From DATKFM01 sp963810485 (lineage in GTDB: Bacteria; Pseudomonadota; Alphaproteobacteria; Dongiales; Dongiaceae): DNA of 64,000 nt. Position 1 is the first letter of the stretch, and each line of letters opens with the position of its first letter. The notes below the pieces were generated by a model. The model worked only from the letters and a program-made list of their open reading frames with translations. It ran no database searches and had not been told where the DNA came from. The stretch lies in contig CAWENQ010000005.1 in assembly GCA_963810485.1 (NCBI GenBank), positions 310,001 through 374,000 of the forward strand. Direction: 5' to 3'. Position numbers and translations under genes: made by a program. This document shows, piece after piece, positions 37,158 to 46,634 of this stretch.

Positions 37158-38105
37158 CTATTCGGTGACCAGCGTCCAGCCGTCGTCAGGGTCATAGACC
37201 TGGATGGCGGTGGCGGCGCCCGCTGTCAGATCGCCCAGGTCGGTTTGGAAGACCTTGCCGTTCTGGCTGACCATGAAAGTCATCACGCCGGAACTGCCAT
37301 ACTCGGCCGGCCAGGCAATCATGGCAAAGCCGGCGATCATGTTGCTGTTGATGACATAGTCATAGCGGCCGCCAGGGGCATTCTCGCCCTGCCGGGAGAT
37401 GATCCGGTAATAGTAGCCCATGAATGGATCATTCTTGTCTTCCAGGGAGAGATAGGCCGCATGTTCCCCGAAGAAGGGACCGAACGGACTCAACTCCTCG
37501 TCGGATCCTTCGGCGGTCTCCCAATAGAGGCCATCCTTCATTCCCGCCGTGCTGTTGATCTTCTGCGCATACTCCAGGACGTCGTCGCCGTCGCGATCGT
37601 CGCTGGCATATTGGACCTGGGCATCGACATAGGCGCGCAGGTTGTCGATGGTCGATAGTTCGTTGGTGCCGATGCGGCGCGCGATGATCTCGTCCGCGCC
37701 GGCGGCCGTATCGAAATGCCAGCCATTTGCGTCGCGCACGATCGGCACCGGCATCGGCCAGGCTTCCTTGCCGATGACCATCACCCGCGTATCGGCATTG
37801 TCCTCGCGCAGCGTCAGCGATTCCTTGGCGGCATCGAGCACCCTCCGGCGATTCTCGCGCTCTTGCGCGGCATCGGGATTCTCCAGTTCCTCGCGGAATT
37901 CATCGCCGAGAATCGTCCAGAGCGCTTCGGCGTCGTTGCTTGCCGCCGCATCCAGAAGGGCTTGTGCCGCTTCTCCCGGCGTCGGGAAACTCTTCGGGTC
38001 TGCCGCAAATGCCGGCGCCGTCAAGAGCCACAGGACCGATCCCAACGCCCCATGGATCAGCATGGCGCGGATTCCGGCAAGGCCTGCGAATTTTCTAACC
38101 TGCAT
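37158..38105 (-). CDS. DUF2950 secreted protein
   Basis: From ATG 38105 (AGGAG nearby) this is 315 residues with a signal peptide ending near APAFAADP. The mature protein is a DUF2950 domain, with blocks such as FPTPGEAAQALLDAA, GWHFDTAAGADEII and YYYRIISRQGENAPGG. It is probably periplasmic. It is co-directional with, and just downstream of, the DUF3300 gene (49 bases), a pairing commonly seen for these families. Function unknown; envelope stress or surface roles are speculation. Confidence 0.85.
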   Translation of the reverse strand: MQVRKFAGLAGIRAMLIHGALGSVLWLLTAPAFAADPKSFPTPGEAAQALLDAAASNDAEALWTILGDEFREELENPDAAQERENRRRVLDAAKESLTLREDNADTRVMVIGKEAWPMPVPIVRDANGWHFDTAAGADEIIARRIGTNELSTIDNLRAYVDAQVQYASDDRDGDDVLEYAQKINSTAGMKDGLYWETAEGSDEELSPFGPFFGEHAAYLSLEDKNDPFMGYYYRIISRQGENAPGGRYDYVINSNMIAGFAMIAWPAEYGSSGVMTFMVSQNGKVFQTDLGDLTAGAATAIQVYDPDDGWTLVTE

Positions 38106-38154
38106 GACTTGGCATCTCCTTAACTTCGGCCTGCTATATGGCCGGTGGCCGCAT

Positions 38155-39507
38155 CTACCGGCGGCCGCCGCCCCTTGAGCCACCACTTCTCGACGATCTC
38201 ATGCTGCTGCTGCCGCGGTTGCTCGACCTCGCCGCACTCGAGCCGCTGTTATAATTGAACGCGCCGGCATTCGACCGGCTTCGATTCTGGTTGGCCCGCT
38301 GCTGGGAACTGCCGCTCCGCTGGTTCCGGTTCTGCATGCTCTTCGAGCCCTGATTGCGGGACTTCGTGGCATCCCGCTTGGACGACGGATTGCCGAGCGC
38401 CGGGTTCTTGAGATTTGACGACTTCCTGTCGCCGGCACGCTGTTTTTGGCCCTTGTTGGCTCCCCCCGCCTGCTTCGTTCCCTTTGTCGCGCGCTGGGAA
38501 CTGGCGGGCAGTGTGCCGTTGCGTTTCGCCGCGGCCTGTTTCCGTCCCGTGGTCTGCTTCTGGCGGGCCTTGTTGCCGTTCCATTTCATCTTGTCGCCGC
38601 CGTTCACCCGCTGCTTGTCAGCGTTGAAGCGGTCGCCGTCCCGATGATCGACGCGATCGCCACGGTCGCCACGATCGCCGACGTTGATGTTGTCGCCACC
38701 GCCGATATTGATGTTGTCACCCCCGACATTGATGTCGATGTCGTTGCCGCCCCAGTCGAAACCATAGGAAAACGCCGCGCCGATGAAAGCTCCGGTCCAG
38801 AATGCCGCTGCCGGGGAATAGTAATAGGGATAAGGCGTGGAATAGTAGTAGTACGGCGGGTAGGAGGCATAGCTCTGCACATAGACAACCTGCGGATCAT
38901 AATCGGGCACATAGATGACCTCGGGATTTGCAGGTTGGATGATGATTGTCTCCTTCTCCTGCACCACGACCTGCTTTTCATCTGATTTCAGGTAGCCGGC
39001 GGCGGAGGCCTCGGCGCGGACTTGCTGGATCATGTCCATGACATCGGACTGCTGGTCGATGACCGCATTGCCCAGGTCCTCCGTCCATGTCAGGTCCGCG
39101 TTCATCTTGGCGATGACCTCGGGATAGTTCAGCAGGGCGAGGACAGAGGGATCCCACGCCTCGTCGGGCTTTAGATTCTTGTCCGACTTGCTCTTGTCGA
39201 GAAACCGCTGCGCCTGCACGATCTGCAGCGGGCTGGTCGCCGCCGGAAGGACGATGGCCAGCAGGTCGTCGGGATAGAACGCAACCGGCGCCACCAGCTT
39301 GCGCAGTTCGTCCGGTCCCAGGAGGGCGGGCGCCGCCGCGGCGTCCGTCTCCGCGGCCGCCGTCTCTTCCTGCGCGAACACGGGGGCGGCACCCGATGCC
39401 AGCGCCATCCACGCGGCGAGGCCACCGAACAACAGGGCCGAGGCGATTTGGAACCAGGAACTCGATTTTCCCGTCATGCTGCTACTCAGTCCCTCTTCAG
39501 TCGCCAT
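38155..39507 (-). CDS. DUF3300 secreted protein with low-complexity basic tail
   Basis: This 450-residue protein has an N-terminal signal (ALLFGGLAAWMALASGAAP), the DUF3300 domain (ELRKLVAPVAFYPDDLLAIVLPA at about 67-90 and VPDYDPQVVYV further on), a Tyr-rich stretch around 215-235, a Gly/Asp/Asn repeat block near 255-285 and a long Arg/Lys/Ser/Asn/Gln-rich tail to the end. It is probably exported and surface-associated or bound to a polyanion. The start may be Met11 (39477), which gives a shorter signal. First gene of the DUF3300-DUF2950 pair. Confidence 0.85.
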   Translation of the reverse strand: MATEEGLSSSMTGKSSSWFQIASALLFGGLAAWMALASGAAPVFAQEETAAAETDAAAAPALLGPDELRKLVAPVAFYPDDLLAIVLPAATSPLQIVQAQRFLDKSKSDKNLKPDEAWDPSVLALLNYPEVIAKMNADLTWTEDLGNAVIDQQSDVMDMIQQVRAEASAAGYLKSDEKQVVVQEKETIIIQPANPEVIYVPDYDPQVVYVQSYASYPPYYYYSTPYPYYYSPAAAFWTGAFIGAAFSYGFDWGGNDIDINVGGDNINIGGGDNINVGDRGDRGDRVDHRDGDRFNADKQRVNGGDKMKWNGNKARQKQTTGRKQAAAKRNGTLPASSQRATKGTKQAGGANKGQKQRAGDRKSSNLKNPALGNPSSKRDATKSRNQGSKSMQNRNQRSGSSQQRANQNRSRSNAGAFNYNSGSSAARSSNRGSSSMRSSRSGGSRGGGRR

Positions 39508-39576
39508 CTTGACCGTCCCAGTTGGCCACGCGGATTCACCGCTGGCAATAACCGTTATAATACCCGCAGGCCCGGC

Positions 39577-41526
39577 CTACTCAGGCAGCCCCGCCTTGCG
39601 CAGGTTGTCGCGCAGGCGCTTGCGGTCGCTGTTGCGCTTGAACGGCTCCTTGTCGATGAAGCGGGCGATGGAGAACTGCGGCAGCAGACTCATCAGCCGC
39701 GCCGCGACCTCGGCGGCCTCGGCCATGTCGCCCCGCTGGGCGTGGCAGGCGGCGATATAGGCATGCACCCAGGGCGGCTTGCTGGCGGAATGGCTGAAGG
39801 CCGACATCGCCTCGGCGGGATCGCGGTTCACGAAATGCGCGACCGCCAGCAGATGCCAGTACCAGGTGGGATCGTGATAGGGATCGGCCTGCTTGGCCTG
39901 CGCGAACCATGACAAGGCTTCTTCCGGCCGCCCGAGATAGGCCGCCAGCGCGCCCATGGACGTCATCTCATCGGGATTGTTCGGATTCAGTTCCAGCGCC
40001 CGCTGGTGATACTGCTCGGCCAGGTCGAAGTTGCGCAGATGGAGCTGGATCCAGCCCAGCGTGTCCTGGCAATCGCTGTCGTTCTCGTCCAGCCGCACGC
40101 CCTGGGTCGCCAAATCGAGGGCGTGCTCCAGCAGCGCGTTCGATGCCGTCATGTCCCGGAACCATTCGCGCAGCAGCGCATAGGCCAACAGCGCATAGGG
40201 CCGACCGTAGGTGGGATCGAGCTCGATCGCCTTGCCGTAGAGCCGGCGCATCTCCGCTTCCGCCTCGGGATCGCCCACTGTCAGCGCCTGGGCCCGCAGC
40301 ATGCATTCATAGGCCGCGAGACTCGACGGCGGCTTGCGCCGCGCCTGCTCGGCGCCGATTGCCTGCAGCCGTCCGGCCACGGTGGCGACGATGGTGCGCA
40401 CCAGCTGGTCCTCGATGGTGAACAGCTCCTGGGCGCGGCAATCGAAGCGCTCGGCCCAGAGCTGGCTGCCGCTCTCCGCCTCGATGAGCTGCGCGGTGAT
40501 GCGGATGCGCTCGCCCCGCCGCCGCACGCTGCCGGTGACCACGTAGCGGGTGCCGAGCTCCCTGCCGATCTGCTTTACGTCGGTGGCGCGGTCGCGGTGA
40601 TGGAATGAGGCGTCGCGCGCCAGCACCGACAGCACGCGGAAGCGCGACAGCTCGGTGATCACGTCCTCGCTGATCCCGTCGCTGAAATATTGCTGGCCGG
40701 GATCGTCGCTCAGATTGGCAAAGGGCAGCACGGCGATGGTGAGGCGCCCGGCATCCGCTGCCGGCGCCGCCGCCAAGGCAGGCGCGCGTACCGTCGTCGG
40801 CGGCCGGTAGTCCTGCGCCTGGATCTGCCGGAACAACCCTTCGGTCGCCGCATCGGGCGCCACGCCCAGCTCCCGCTGCAGCGCCTCGCGGCAGGCCTGG
40901 AACTGCCGCAGCGCCTCGGCGCGGCGGCCGCTGCCGGCATAGAGATGCATCAGCATGCGGTGGGTGTCCTCGCGCGCGGCATCGATCTGCAGCAGCCGCA
41001 GCGCCGTGGCGATCGACGCTTCGCCGTCCTGTTCCGCCGCCAGCCGCGCCAGTGCGCCGGTCGCCAGGTTCTGCAGCCGCGTGCGCTCGATGCGCAGCCA
41101 GTCGCCGAAGCCGTCCTCCCGCAGATGCAGCCCGTCCAGCAGCGCGCCGTTATAGAGCGCCGCCGCCTTCGGCAGATCGCCCGACTTCACCGCTTGCTCG
41201 AACTCCAGGGCATCCACATCGATCAGCGCCGGATCCAGCCGCACCGCGTCGCCCTCGGTCTGCAGCGGGGCGCCGCCGCCGAGCGTGCGGCGCAGTTCCG
41301 CCAGCGCCTGGCGCAGGCTGGCGCGCGCCTGCTCGTCGCTGCGGTCGCCCCAGAGCAGGGCGATCAGCTTGTCCCGCGGCCAGGGCGCGCCGATCGGCAG
41401 CGCCAGGCATGCAACCATGGCGCGCAGCTTCTTGCTCGATGGCGTCAGGTCAGCGCCATCGGCGCCGGCAATGGCGAAATTGCCGAGCAAACTCAAGCGA
41501 ATCCGGTTCTGTGCGGGCGCATCCAT
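39577..41526 (-). CDS. BTAD (SARP-like) regulator with TolB-like and TPR domains
   Basis: This 649-residue protein combines an OmpR-type winged-helix DNA-binding domain (residues about 8-90, with KLRAMVACLAL and RASLRQALAELRR), a bacterial transcriptional activation (BTAD) helical domain (about 95-240), a TolB-like segment beginning IAVLPFANLSDD (about 265-385) and TPR repeats to the C-terminus ending RKAGLPE. This arrangement is a cytoplasmic, one-component regulator of the CadC/SARP kind without a membrane helix. The target is unknown. The C-terminal half is related to that of the cyclase at 46.6-48.4 kb. Confidence 0.85.
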   Translation of the reverse strand: MDAPAQNRIRLSLLGNFAIAGADGADLTPSSKKLRAMVACLALPIGAPWPRDKLIALLWGDRSDEQARASLRQALAELRRTLGGGAPLQTEGDAVRLDPALIDVDALEFEQAVKSGDLPKAAALYNGALLDGLHLREDGFGDWLRIERTRLQNLATGALARLAAEQDGEASIATALRLLQIDAAREDTHRMLMHLYAGSGRRAEALRQFQACREALQRELGVAPDAATEGLFRQIQAQDYRPPTTVRAPALAAAPAADAGRLTIAVLPFANLSDDPGQQYFSDGISEDVITELSRFRVLSVLARDASFHHRDRATDVKQIGRELGTRYVVTGSVRRRGERIRITAQLIEAESGSQLWAERFDCRAQELFTIEDQLVRTIVATVAGRLQAIGAEQARRKPPSSLAAYECMLRAQALTVGDPEAEAEMRRLYGKAIELDPTYGRPYALLAYALLREWFRDMTASNALLEHALDLATQGVRLDENDSDCQDTLGWIQLHLRNFDLAEQYHQRALELNPNNPDEMTSMGALAAYLGRPEEALSWFAQAKQADPYHDPTWYWHLLAVAHFVNRDPAEAMSAFSHSASKPPWVHAYIAACHAQRGDMAEAAEVAARLMSLLPQFSIARFIDKEPFKRNSDRKRLRDNLRKAGLPE

Positions 41527-41665
41527 ATGGCGGTGCCAAGAAAGGCCAGGGAAAAATTTACGTTTTTTTCACGGCCACGGCAATCCATGCCATGACGGAG
41601 TCACGAAGCTTTTGCGGCCGGCTGGTCTAACCGCGCAACCAAAAAAACAGGACAGGAGGTCAATA

Positions 41666-41839
41666 ATGAAAAGCGTGGCGTCGACACTGTTGGCAATCGG
41701 ACTCTGCGCGGCCTATGGCACGGCCGAGCGCATGAACCGCAACTCCGGCCGCCTTCAGGCGGATCGGCAGGTCGAAGACGACAACAATTCCCGTGGCACG
41801 CGGCGCGGCTGGCTGCCGAGAGTCTTCCGCCGGCGATAG
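41666..41839 (+). CDS. Small hypothetical protein with N-terminal signal
   Basis: ATG 41666 has GGAGG at 41655-41659. The 57-residue product has a hydrophobic N-terminus (TLLAIGLCAAYGTA), then a charged segment and a basic end RVFRRR. It may be exported or membrane-bound. The only support is the ribosome site and amino-acid pattern. Confidence 0.45.
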   Translation: MKSVASTLLAIGLCAAYGTAERMNRNSGRLQADRQVEDDNNSRGTRRGWLPRVFRRR

Positions 41840-41871
41840 CACCGAATACCCGATATCACGCACGAGGCTAA

Positions 41872-41900
41872 CCCCTCGCTTCGCGAAGCGGGGAGAGGGG
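41872..41900. repeat. Intergenic hairpin, REP-like
   Basis: CGCTTCGCGAAGCG at 41877-41890 is a perfect palindrome, flanked by CCCC on the left and GGGG plus AGAGGGGG on the right. This resembles a fragment of a dispersed palindromic repeat or a bidirectional terminator. Confidence 0.5.
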
Positions 41901-42019
41901 GAAACCTGGAGTTTGCCATTATCGCTCTCGCGTTCGCCGCGATGGCGACAATGCCTCGCCGCAATGCCTTGCTCAATTCGAGCCTCGCCAGGACGTCATG
42001 AACCAGCGGGGGAAGAACG

Positions 42020-42577
42020 ATGCGCATTGCCGGGCTGATGGTATTGGTCGTCGCGGCAAACTCGCTTGCTGCCGCGGCAATGGCCGGAAACAGGGCCGAG
42101 GCGGATTGCCGCAAGTTCCCCATGTCGTTGCCCTCTACGCCGCTCTTTGTCGCCGAGGGCTTGATTTGTCATACGGCGTCCGATCGCTCCGGACCGGTTG
42201 AAATCATCGAGGCCCATGGGCGGCAGAATTTCACCTATCTCCGGCACCTGGCGGGCGAGGAGGGTACAAGCCTTCAGCCCGACGACCTCGAGTACCGCGC
42301 CGACCGTTCGGACTTCTTCGAGCGGACCGACAAATGGGGCGAGACCGTTCGCCGCGGCGCATACACAACCCGTGCCTTTGCCGGCTTTACGGAGCGCGCG
42401 TCTTCGTACGGTTTTGAATGCGTGGCGTTCTCGCGCTATAGCGGCGATGGTGCCGAAGCCGGTAGTTTCCGGCACGAACTCTTCGGCCTGTTCTGCTTCG
42501 ATGGCGGCAAGAATCCGGCGCCGATGCAAGGGGACCTGATCGAGGAGTTCCTCAAGCGCCTGCAGTTGGATTTCTGA
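42020..42577 (+). CDS. Hypothetical secreted protein
   Basis: This 185-residue protein has a signal peptide (GLMVLVVAANSLAAAAMAG) and a mature domain with four Cys (DCRKF, ICHTA, ECVAF and FCFDG), consistent with disulfides in the periplasm. It also has a short stretch, YGFECVAFSRY, then a FRHELFGLFCFDGG block. I do not recognise the family. It stands alone on the plus strand upstream of the GST promoter. Confidence 0.6.
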   Translation: MRIAGLMVLVVAANSLAAAAMAGNRAEADCRKFPMSLPSTPLFVAEGLICHTASDRSGPVEIIEAHGRQNFTYLRHLAGEEGTSLQPDDLEYRADRSDFFERTDKWGETVRRGAYTTRAFAGFTERASSYGFECVAFSRYSGDGAEAGSFRHELFGLFCFDGGKNPAPMQGDLIEEFLKRLQLDF

Positions 42578-42608
42578 GCGCAGAGGACTCAGCGGCCCCG
42601 AATCCCGC

Positions 42609-42639
42609 TTGACCTTGACGCAGCGTCAAACTGTAGTTT
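42609..42639 (+). promoter_or_regulatory. MerR-type promoter with operator
   Basis: TTGACC at 42609 and TAGTTT at 42634 are 19 bases apart, the long spacer that MerR regulators correct. The spacer contains a perfect 15-bp palindrome TTGACGCAGCGTCAA (42615-42629). It lies 32 bases upstream of the GST gene, and a MerR gene follows GST. Confidence 0.7.
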
Positions 42640-42670
42640 CCGGGCTCCTTCTCAAACAGGAGTTCAAAAA

Positions 42671-43357
42671 ATGCTGAAAATTCATGGTGTTCCCTTTTCC
42701 GCCCACACGCGGAAGGTCATCGTCGCCGCCCACGAAAAGTCCATTCCCTTCGAACTCGTGCCGGTCGTGCCGCTGAAGCCGCCGGCCGGCTGGACCGAGC
42801 TCAGCCCGCTCGGCCTGATCCCGGCGATCGAGGATGACGGAGTCCGGCTGGCGGACTCCTCCGTCATCAACCTCTATCTCGAGCGGCGCCATCCGAAGCC
42901 GCCGGTCTATCCCCAGGAGGCCGGCGCCTACGGCCAGGCGCTCTGGATCGAGGAGTTCGTCGACAGCGGCCTGGCGCCCCATGTGCTGCGCGGCCTGCTG
43001 ATGCAGCGGGTCTTCGCGCCGAAGTTCCTGAACCAGCCGCCCGACGAGGCGCTGATCAAGAAATCGCTGACGGAAATGATTCCACAGCGGCTGAACTATC
43101 TGGAGAAAGCCCTCGATGGTGACTACTTTGCCGGCAACAGCTTCTCGGTCGCCGACATCGCCGTGGGCTGCATGCTGGTCAATTTCCACTTCGCCGGAGA
43201 AACCGTGGCCGAGAAGACCTATCCGAAGCTGCACCGCTATCTCCGCAAGATCCTCGCCCGCGACTGCTTCAAGAAGGCGCTGTCAGCGGAATTCAAATCG
43301 GCTGATGGCATCGGCGGGCTGGATATGAGCCTGCACCGCAGCCTCGGCCACGGCTGA
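42671..43357 (+). CDS. Glutathione S-transferase
   Basis: The 228-residue protein has a thioredoxin-like N-terminal domain (LKIHGVPFSAHTRKVIVAAHEK, with Ser near the expected catalytic position, then LIPAIEDDGVRLADSSVINLYL for glutathione binding) and an all-helical C-terminal domain with the typical YFAGNSFSVADIAVGC capping box. It conjugates glutathione to electrophiles or reduces peroxides. It is transcribed from a MerR-type promoter and followed 17 bases later by the MerR gene, indicating stress-inducible expression. Confidence 0.88.
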   Translation: MLKIHGVPFSAHTRKVIVAAHEKSIPFELVPVVPLKPPAGWTELSPLGLIPAIEDDGVRLADSSVINLYLERRHPKPPVYPQEAGAYGQALWIEEFVDSGLAPHVLRGLLMQRVFAPKFLNQPPDEALIKKSLTEMIPQRLNYLEKALDGDYFAGNSFSVADIAVGCMLVNFHFAGETVAEKTYPKLHRYLRKILARDCFKKALSAEFKSADGIGGLDMSLHRSLGHG

Positions 43358-43374
43358 GGCAAAGGCAGGCGGCC

Positions 43375-44227
43375 ATGTTCAAGATCGGAGATTTCTCGCG
43401 GGTCGCGCGCGTGTCCTGCCGGTTGCTTCGATACTATGACGAGCTCGGCCTGCTGAAGCCCGCGGAGGTGGAGCGCGGCAGCGGCTACCGCTATTACAGC
43501 GCGTCGCAGCTGCCGCGCCTCAACCGCATCCTGGTGCTGCGCGATCTCGGCCTCAGCCTGGAGGAGATCGCCGGCATCATCGACAGCAATGTGGGTGCGG
43601 CGGAGTTGCGTGACGCTCCTGACCAAGCGCCGCACGCAAGTTGAGGAAGCCGTCGCCGCGGAATCGGCACGCCTGCGGCAGATCGAATCCCGCATCGCGC
43701 AGATCGATACGGAGAACGATCTCGCCGTCGACGATGTGGTGATCCGGCCCGAGCCCGCGCACCGCATCCTGACGGCGCGGAAGACCGTCGCGTCCTTTGC
43801 AACGGCCCGCGCGCAGCTCCAGACGGTTTCGCAGTTCGTCCGCGGCAAGCTCGCCCGCGACTCCATCGGCCCGCTGCTGGCCATCGCCCATGCGCCGGAA
43901 TTCGAGCCCGACAGCATCGACGTGGAGTTCGGATTCATCCTCCAGGACGGCGATCCCGCCGGTCTCCGCCTTCCCGACGGCGCAGCCCTCACCGTTCGCG
44001 AATTGCCGGCGGTGGCGCAGATGGCCTCCTGCGTCCGCGTCGGCCTGCCGGAACTGGCCCATCTCATCACCGGCAAGATCGGCCGCTATGTCGAGGCCAT
44101 GGGCTATCAATTCGCCGGCCCGGGCCGGGAAGTCTTTCTCCAGCCGCCCCGCTTCGACCGCATGGAGGAATCGGTGGTGGAAATGCAGTTCCCGATCGAA
44201 AAGGCCGATGCCGGAGCGTCGCTCTGA
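43375..44227 (+). CDS. MerR family regulator, frameshifted
   Basis: The first part has a MerR winged helix (MFKIGDFSRVARVSCRLLRYYDE, LLKPA, GYRYY, LGLSLEEI). A second reading frame from about 43600 carries the coiled dimerisation helix (TKRRTQVEEAVAAESARLRQ) and a C-terminal domain of about 150 residues resembling a GyrI-like/effector-binding region. One base near 43612 must be added or removed to join them. Together about 283 residues. It probably controls the GST promoter at 42609. Confidence 0.8.
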
Positions 44228-44379
44228 TCGGCGACGAAAATACCGGCCTGGCTGCAAACTTCCCGGGCCTCTAAACCTTGCCTGCTGTTTGCCGGAAACC
44301 TTTTCCCGCAACCGGCATCTAATCTGCGAAGGGGGCCGTGGGTCCGCTTCAATGACGATGCCGATTGGAGGGAACCATA

Positions 44380-44730
44380 ATGCTCGTTTATGCACTGGTC
44401 GTATTCGCGATCGCTGCGCTCGGTGGGCTGACGCTCGCCGGCGTCTATGTTCTCCGCGGGCGCCTCGCGCCCTGGGCGCTATCGTTGCTTCATGCGGCGC
44501 TCGGCGCGGCCGGCCTGCTGATCCTCATTTACACCGCGCTCACCGCCGGCCTCTCGGGCGCGCCGCTCGTAGCGCTGGTCATATTCGTGATCGCCGCGCT
44601 CGGCGGGTTCTATCTGGCCTCGATCCACCTCCGCGGGCAAGTGGCGCCCCGGAAGCTTGTGCTCGTCCATGCCAGCGCCGCCGTCATCGGCTTTTTGACG
44701 CTGCTGGGTGCGGTCGCCGGATTCCTCTGA
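44380..44730 (+). CDS. Small polytopic membrane protein
   Basis: ATG 44380 follows TGGAGGG. The 116-residue product consists of four hydrophobic segments in two similar halves: each has a VVFAIAALGG-like start, then RG and an ALSLLHAALGAAGLL-like helix. This suggests an internal duplication. Function unknown. The DUF2231 gene begins 18 bases later, so they may be co-transcribed. Confidence 0.6.
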   Translation: MLVYALVVFAIAALGGLTLAGVYVLRGRLAPWALSLLHAALGAAGLLILIYTALTAGLSGAPLVALVIFVIAALGGFYLASIHLRGQVAPRKLVLVHASAAVIGFLTLLGAVAGFL

Positions 44731-44748
44731 CCGTGCTCACGTGACGCC

Positions 44749-45198
44749 ATGCGGATCGGCGGCCATCCGGTTCATCCGATGCTGGTCCACTTCCCGGTCG
44801 CCTTCTGGACCGTGGCGGCGGCGGCCTATCTCGCCGCTGCCGCCGGGCTGGATGATCGCGCGGCCGGCATCGCCAATGTTGCCAACGGCGCCGGATTGCT
44901 CATAGCTATTCTCGCGATGATCGCCGGATTGTCCGAACTCCGCCGTATCGAGGCCCGCAGCGAGGCGATGCGGGTCGCGACCTGGCATCTGATGATCATG
45001 GCGACCGCCTGGTTCTGCTTCCTGTTCGCGCTGCTCCTGGCCACGGCCGCTGAAACCGTTGTTGATCCCTGGACGGCGCAAGCTGGTGCTGCGGCCGGCG
45101 CCGGCATCGGATTCATTCTCATGGCCGCAGGTGGCTGGCTGGGCGGACGGCTGGTCTACGAATTCGGCGTCGGCGCCAAGAACAAGCCGGAATCCTGA
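44749..45198 (+). CDS. DUF2231 membrane protein
   Basis: This 149-residue protein begins HPVHPMLVHFPVAFW, the DUF2231 signature, and has four hydrophobic helices. The paired His residues near the N-terminus (HPVHP and VHFP) suggest a possible heme- or metal-binding inner membrane protein, but the function of the family is not established. Convergent with the MFS gene. Confidence 0.82.
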   Translation: MRIGGHPVHPMLVHFPVAFWTVAAAAYLAAAAGLDDRAAGIANVANGAGLLIAILAMIAGLSELRRIEARSEAMRVATWHLMIMATAWFCFLFALLLATAAETVVDPWTAQAGAAAGAGIGFILMAAGGWLGGRLVYEFGVGAKNKPES

Positions 45199-45206
45199 CG
45201 CCTGTA

Positions 45207-46379
45207 CTAGCCTCGCTTCTGCAAAGCCTCGGCGGTGAAGAAGCAGGCATAGGCGATGACGATCAGCGCCGGCAGGGCGAGATGGGCAAGGCCGAGGCCG
45301 ACCTCATCGGCGAGCGCGCCCAACGCGATCGGCGCCAACAGCATCGAGACGCCGAAGGCGAGCGACAGGCGCACGCTGGCGAGCTCCCGGGCTTGCGGCG
45401 CGGCGCCGACGGCGAAATGCACCGACAGCGGATAGAGCGGCGCCACGCCGAGGCCGATGATGAACACGCCGACGACAGCGATCGCCGGCTGACTGAATCC
45501 CCAATAGACGAGAAAGCCGGCGAGACCGATGGCCAGCGTGCCGATGAGCAGGCGGCGTTGCGGCACCCGTTGCACCAGGCCGCTCAGCGCAACCCGGCCC
45601 AGCAGCACGCCGAGAGGGAATCCGGCGGCCGCCATTGCCGCCGAGGCCGGCGCGAAACCGACCACTTGTTCCAGGAACGCCGGCGCCCACAAGAGGATGC
45701 AATATTCCAGCGCGCAGGAGGCCACCAGAAGCGCCCAATAGGCCCAGAAGGCCGGCGGCAATCCCTGTCTTTCATGACTTGCGTGCGGCACAGGCTCCGC
45801 GATCGCGGTCCGCCGGAAGCAGAAGGCGATGGCCAGGCCGGAGACCGCGCCGAGAAGCACCGCCGGGCGCCAGCCGAAACCCATCCAGATCGACAGCCCG
45901 GTGATCAGCGGTGCCGCGAGGCCGAAGACATAGGCGATGATCGACTGGCCCGCATAGGCCTCCGCGCGCCGCTCGCCATGGATGTCGGCCAGCAGCGCCG
46001 GGACGACCGCCGGGATCAGGGTGCCGACGACGCCGAGCAGGAAACAGCTGGGGATGCTCGCCGCCGGTCCCGGCGACAGGCACAGCAGAATGCCGCCGGC
46101 GGCAAGGCCGCCGACCGCCAGCCACAAAGTCCTGCGCCGGCCGATGCGCCGCGCCACCCGCTCGCCGAACAGGCCGACCAGGATGATCCCGGCGGCAATG
46201 GCGCTCGAATGCAGGCTGACGGCGCGATAGCTGAGGCCGAACTCGTCCTGCAGAAACGGGACGACGTTGCCCTGCACATTGATGAGATAGATGTAGGCGC
46301 CGGTGAGCAGCCAGGAATACCAGGTGGCAGCGCCACGGATAAGGGCGCCGGCAGGCGGAACGGCCACTGTCGCGCTCAC
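45207..46379 (-). CDS. MFS transporter
   Basis: The 390-residue protein has about twelve hydrophobic segments with the MFS A-like loop between TM2 and TM3 (GERVARRIGRRRTLWL) and a related basic loop in the second half (VQRVPQRRLLIG). Substrate unknown. It may be a sugar-phosphate or drug exporter. The end is 8 bases past the DUF2231 stop region. The 46380-46634 gap shows no gene. Confidence 0.85.
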   Translation of the reverse strand: MSATVAVPPAGALIRGAATWYSWLLTGAYIYLINVQGNVVPFLQDEFGLSYRAVSLHSSAIAAGIILVGLFGERVARRIGRRRTLWLAVGGLAAGGILLCLSPGPAASIPSCFLLGVVGTLIPAVVPALLADIHGERRAEAYAGQSIIAYVFGLAAPLITGLSIWMGFGWRPAVLLGAVSGLAIAFCFRRTAIAEPVPHASHERQGLPPAFWAYWALLVASCALEYCILLWAPAFLEQVVGFAPASAAMAAAGFPLGVLLGRVALSGLVQRVPQRRLLIGTLAIGLAGFLVYWGFSQPAIAVVGVFIIGLGVAPLYPLSVHFAVGAAPQARELASVRLSLAFGVSMLLAPIALGALADEVGLGLAHLALPALIVIAYACFFTAEALQKRG

Positions 46380-46634
46380 GCGCCACCCGGCCGCAGTTTG
46401 TTCGCCTTACACGAATGAGGGAGCAGGATGATGTTCAACGTCACACTCTCCCCAATGCAGCCTCGGCTCGTTCGCGCCACACGCAATTGATTGACAACCT
46501 TGCAGAGTTGGAGATTGGCTCGAATGAGCCGTAACTTGCAAGGCCCGACCCTGGGCCACGAGGCGCGATAGACTTCAGGATCAGGGCGTCAATACAATTC
46601 GATCTCCTGCTGGGTCTGAAAGTATTCCCGCGAC

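Noticed and set aside
38155..38720. GDRGDR-type repeats in the DUF3300 gene as a separate repeat array
   Set aside because: They are in-frame low-complexity protein sequence, not a DNA-level array.
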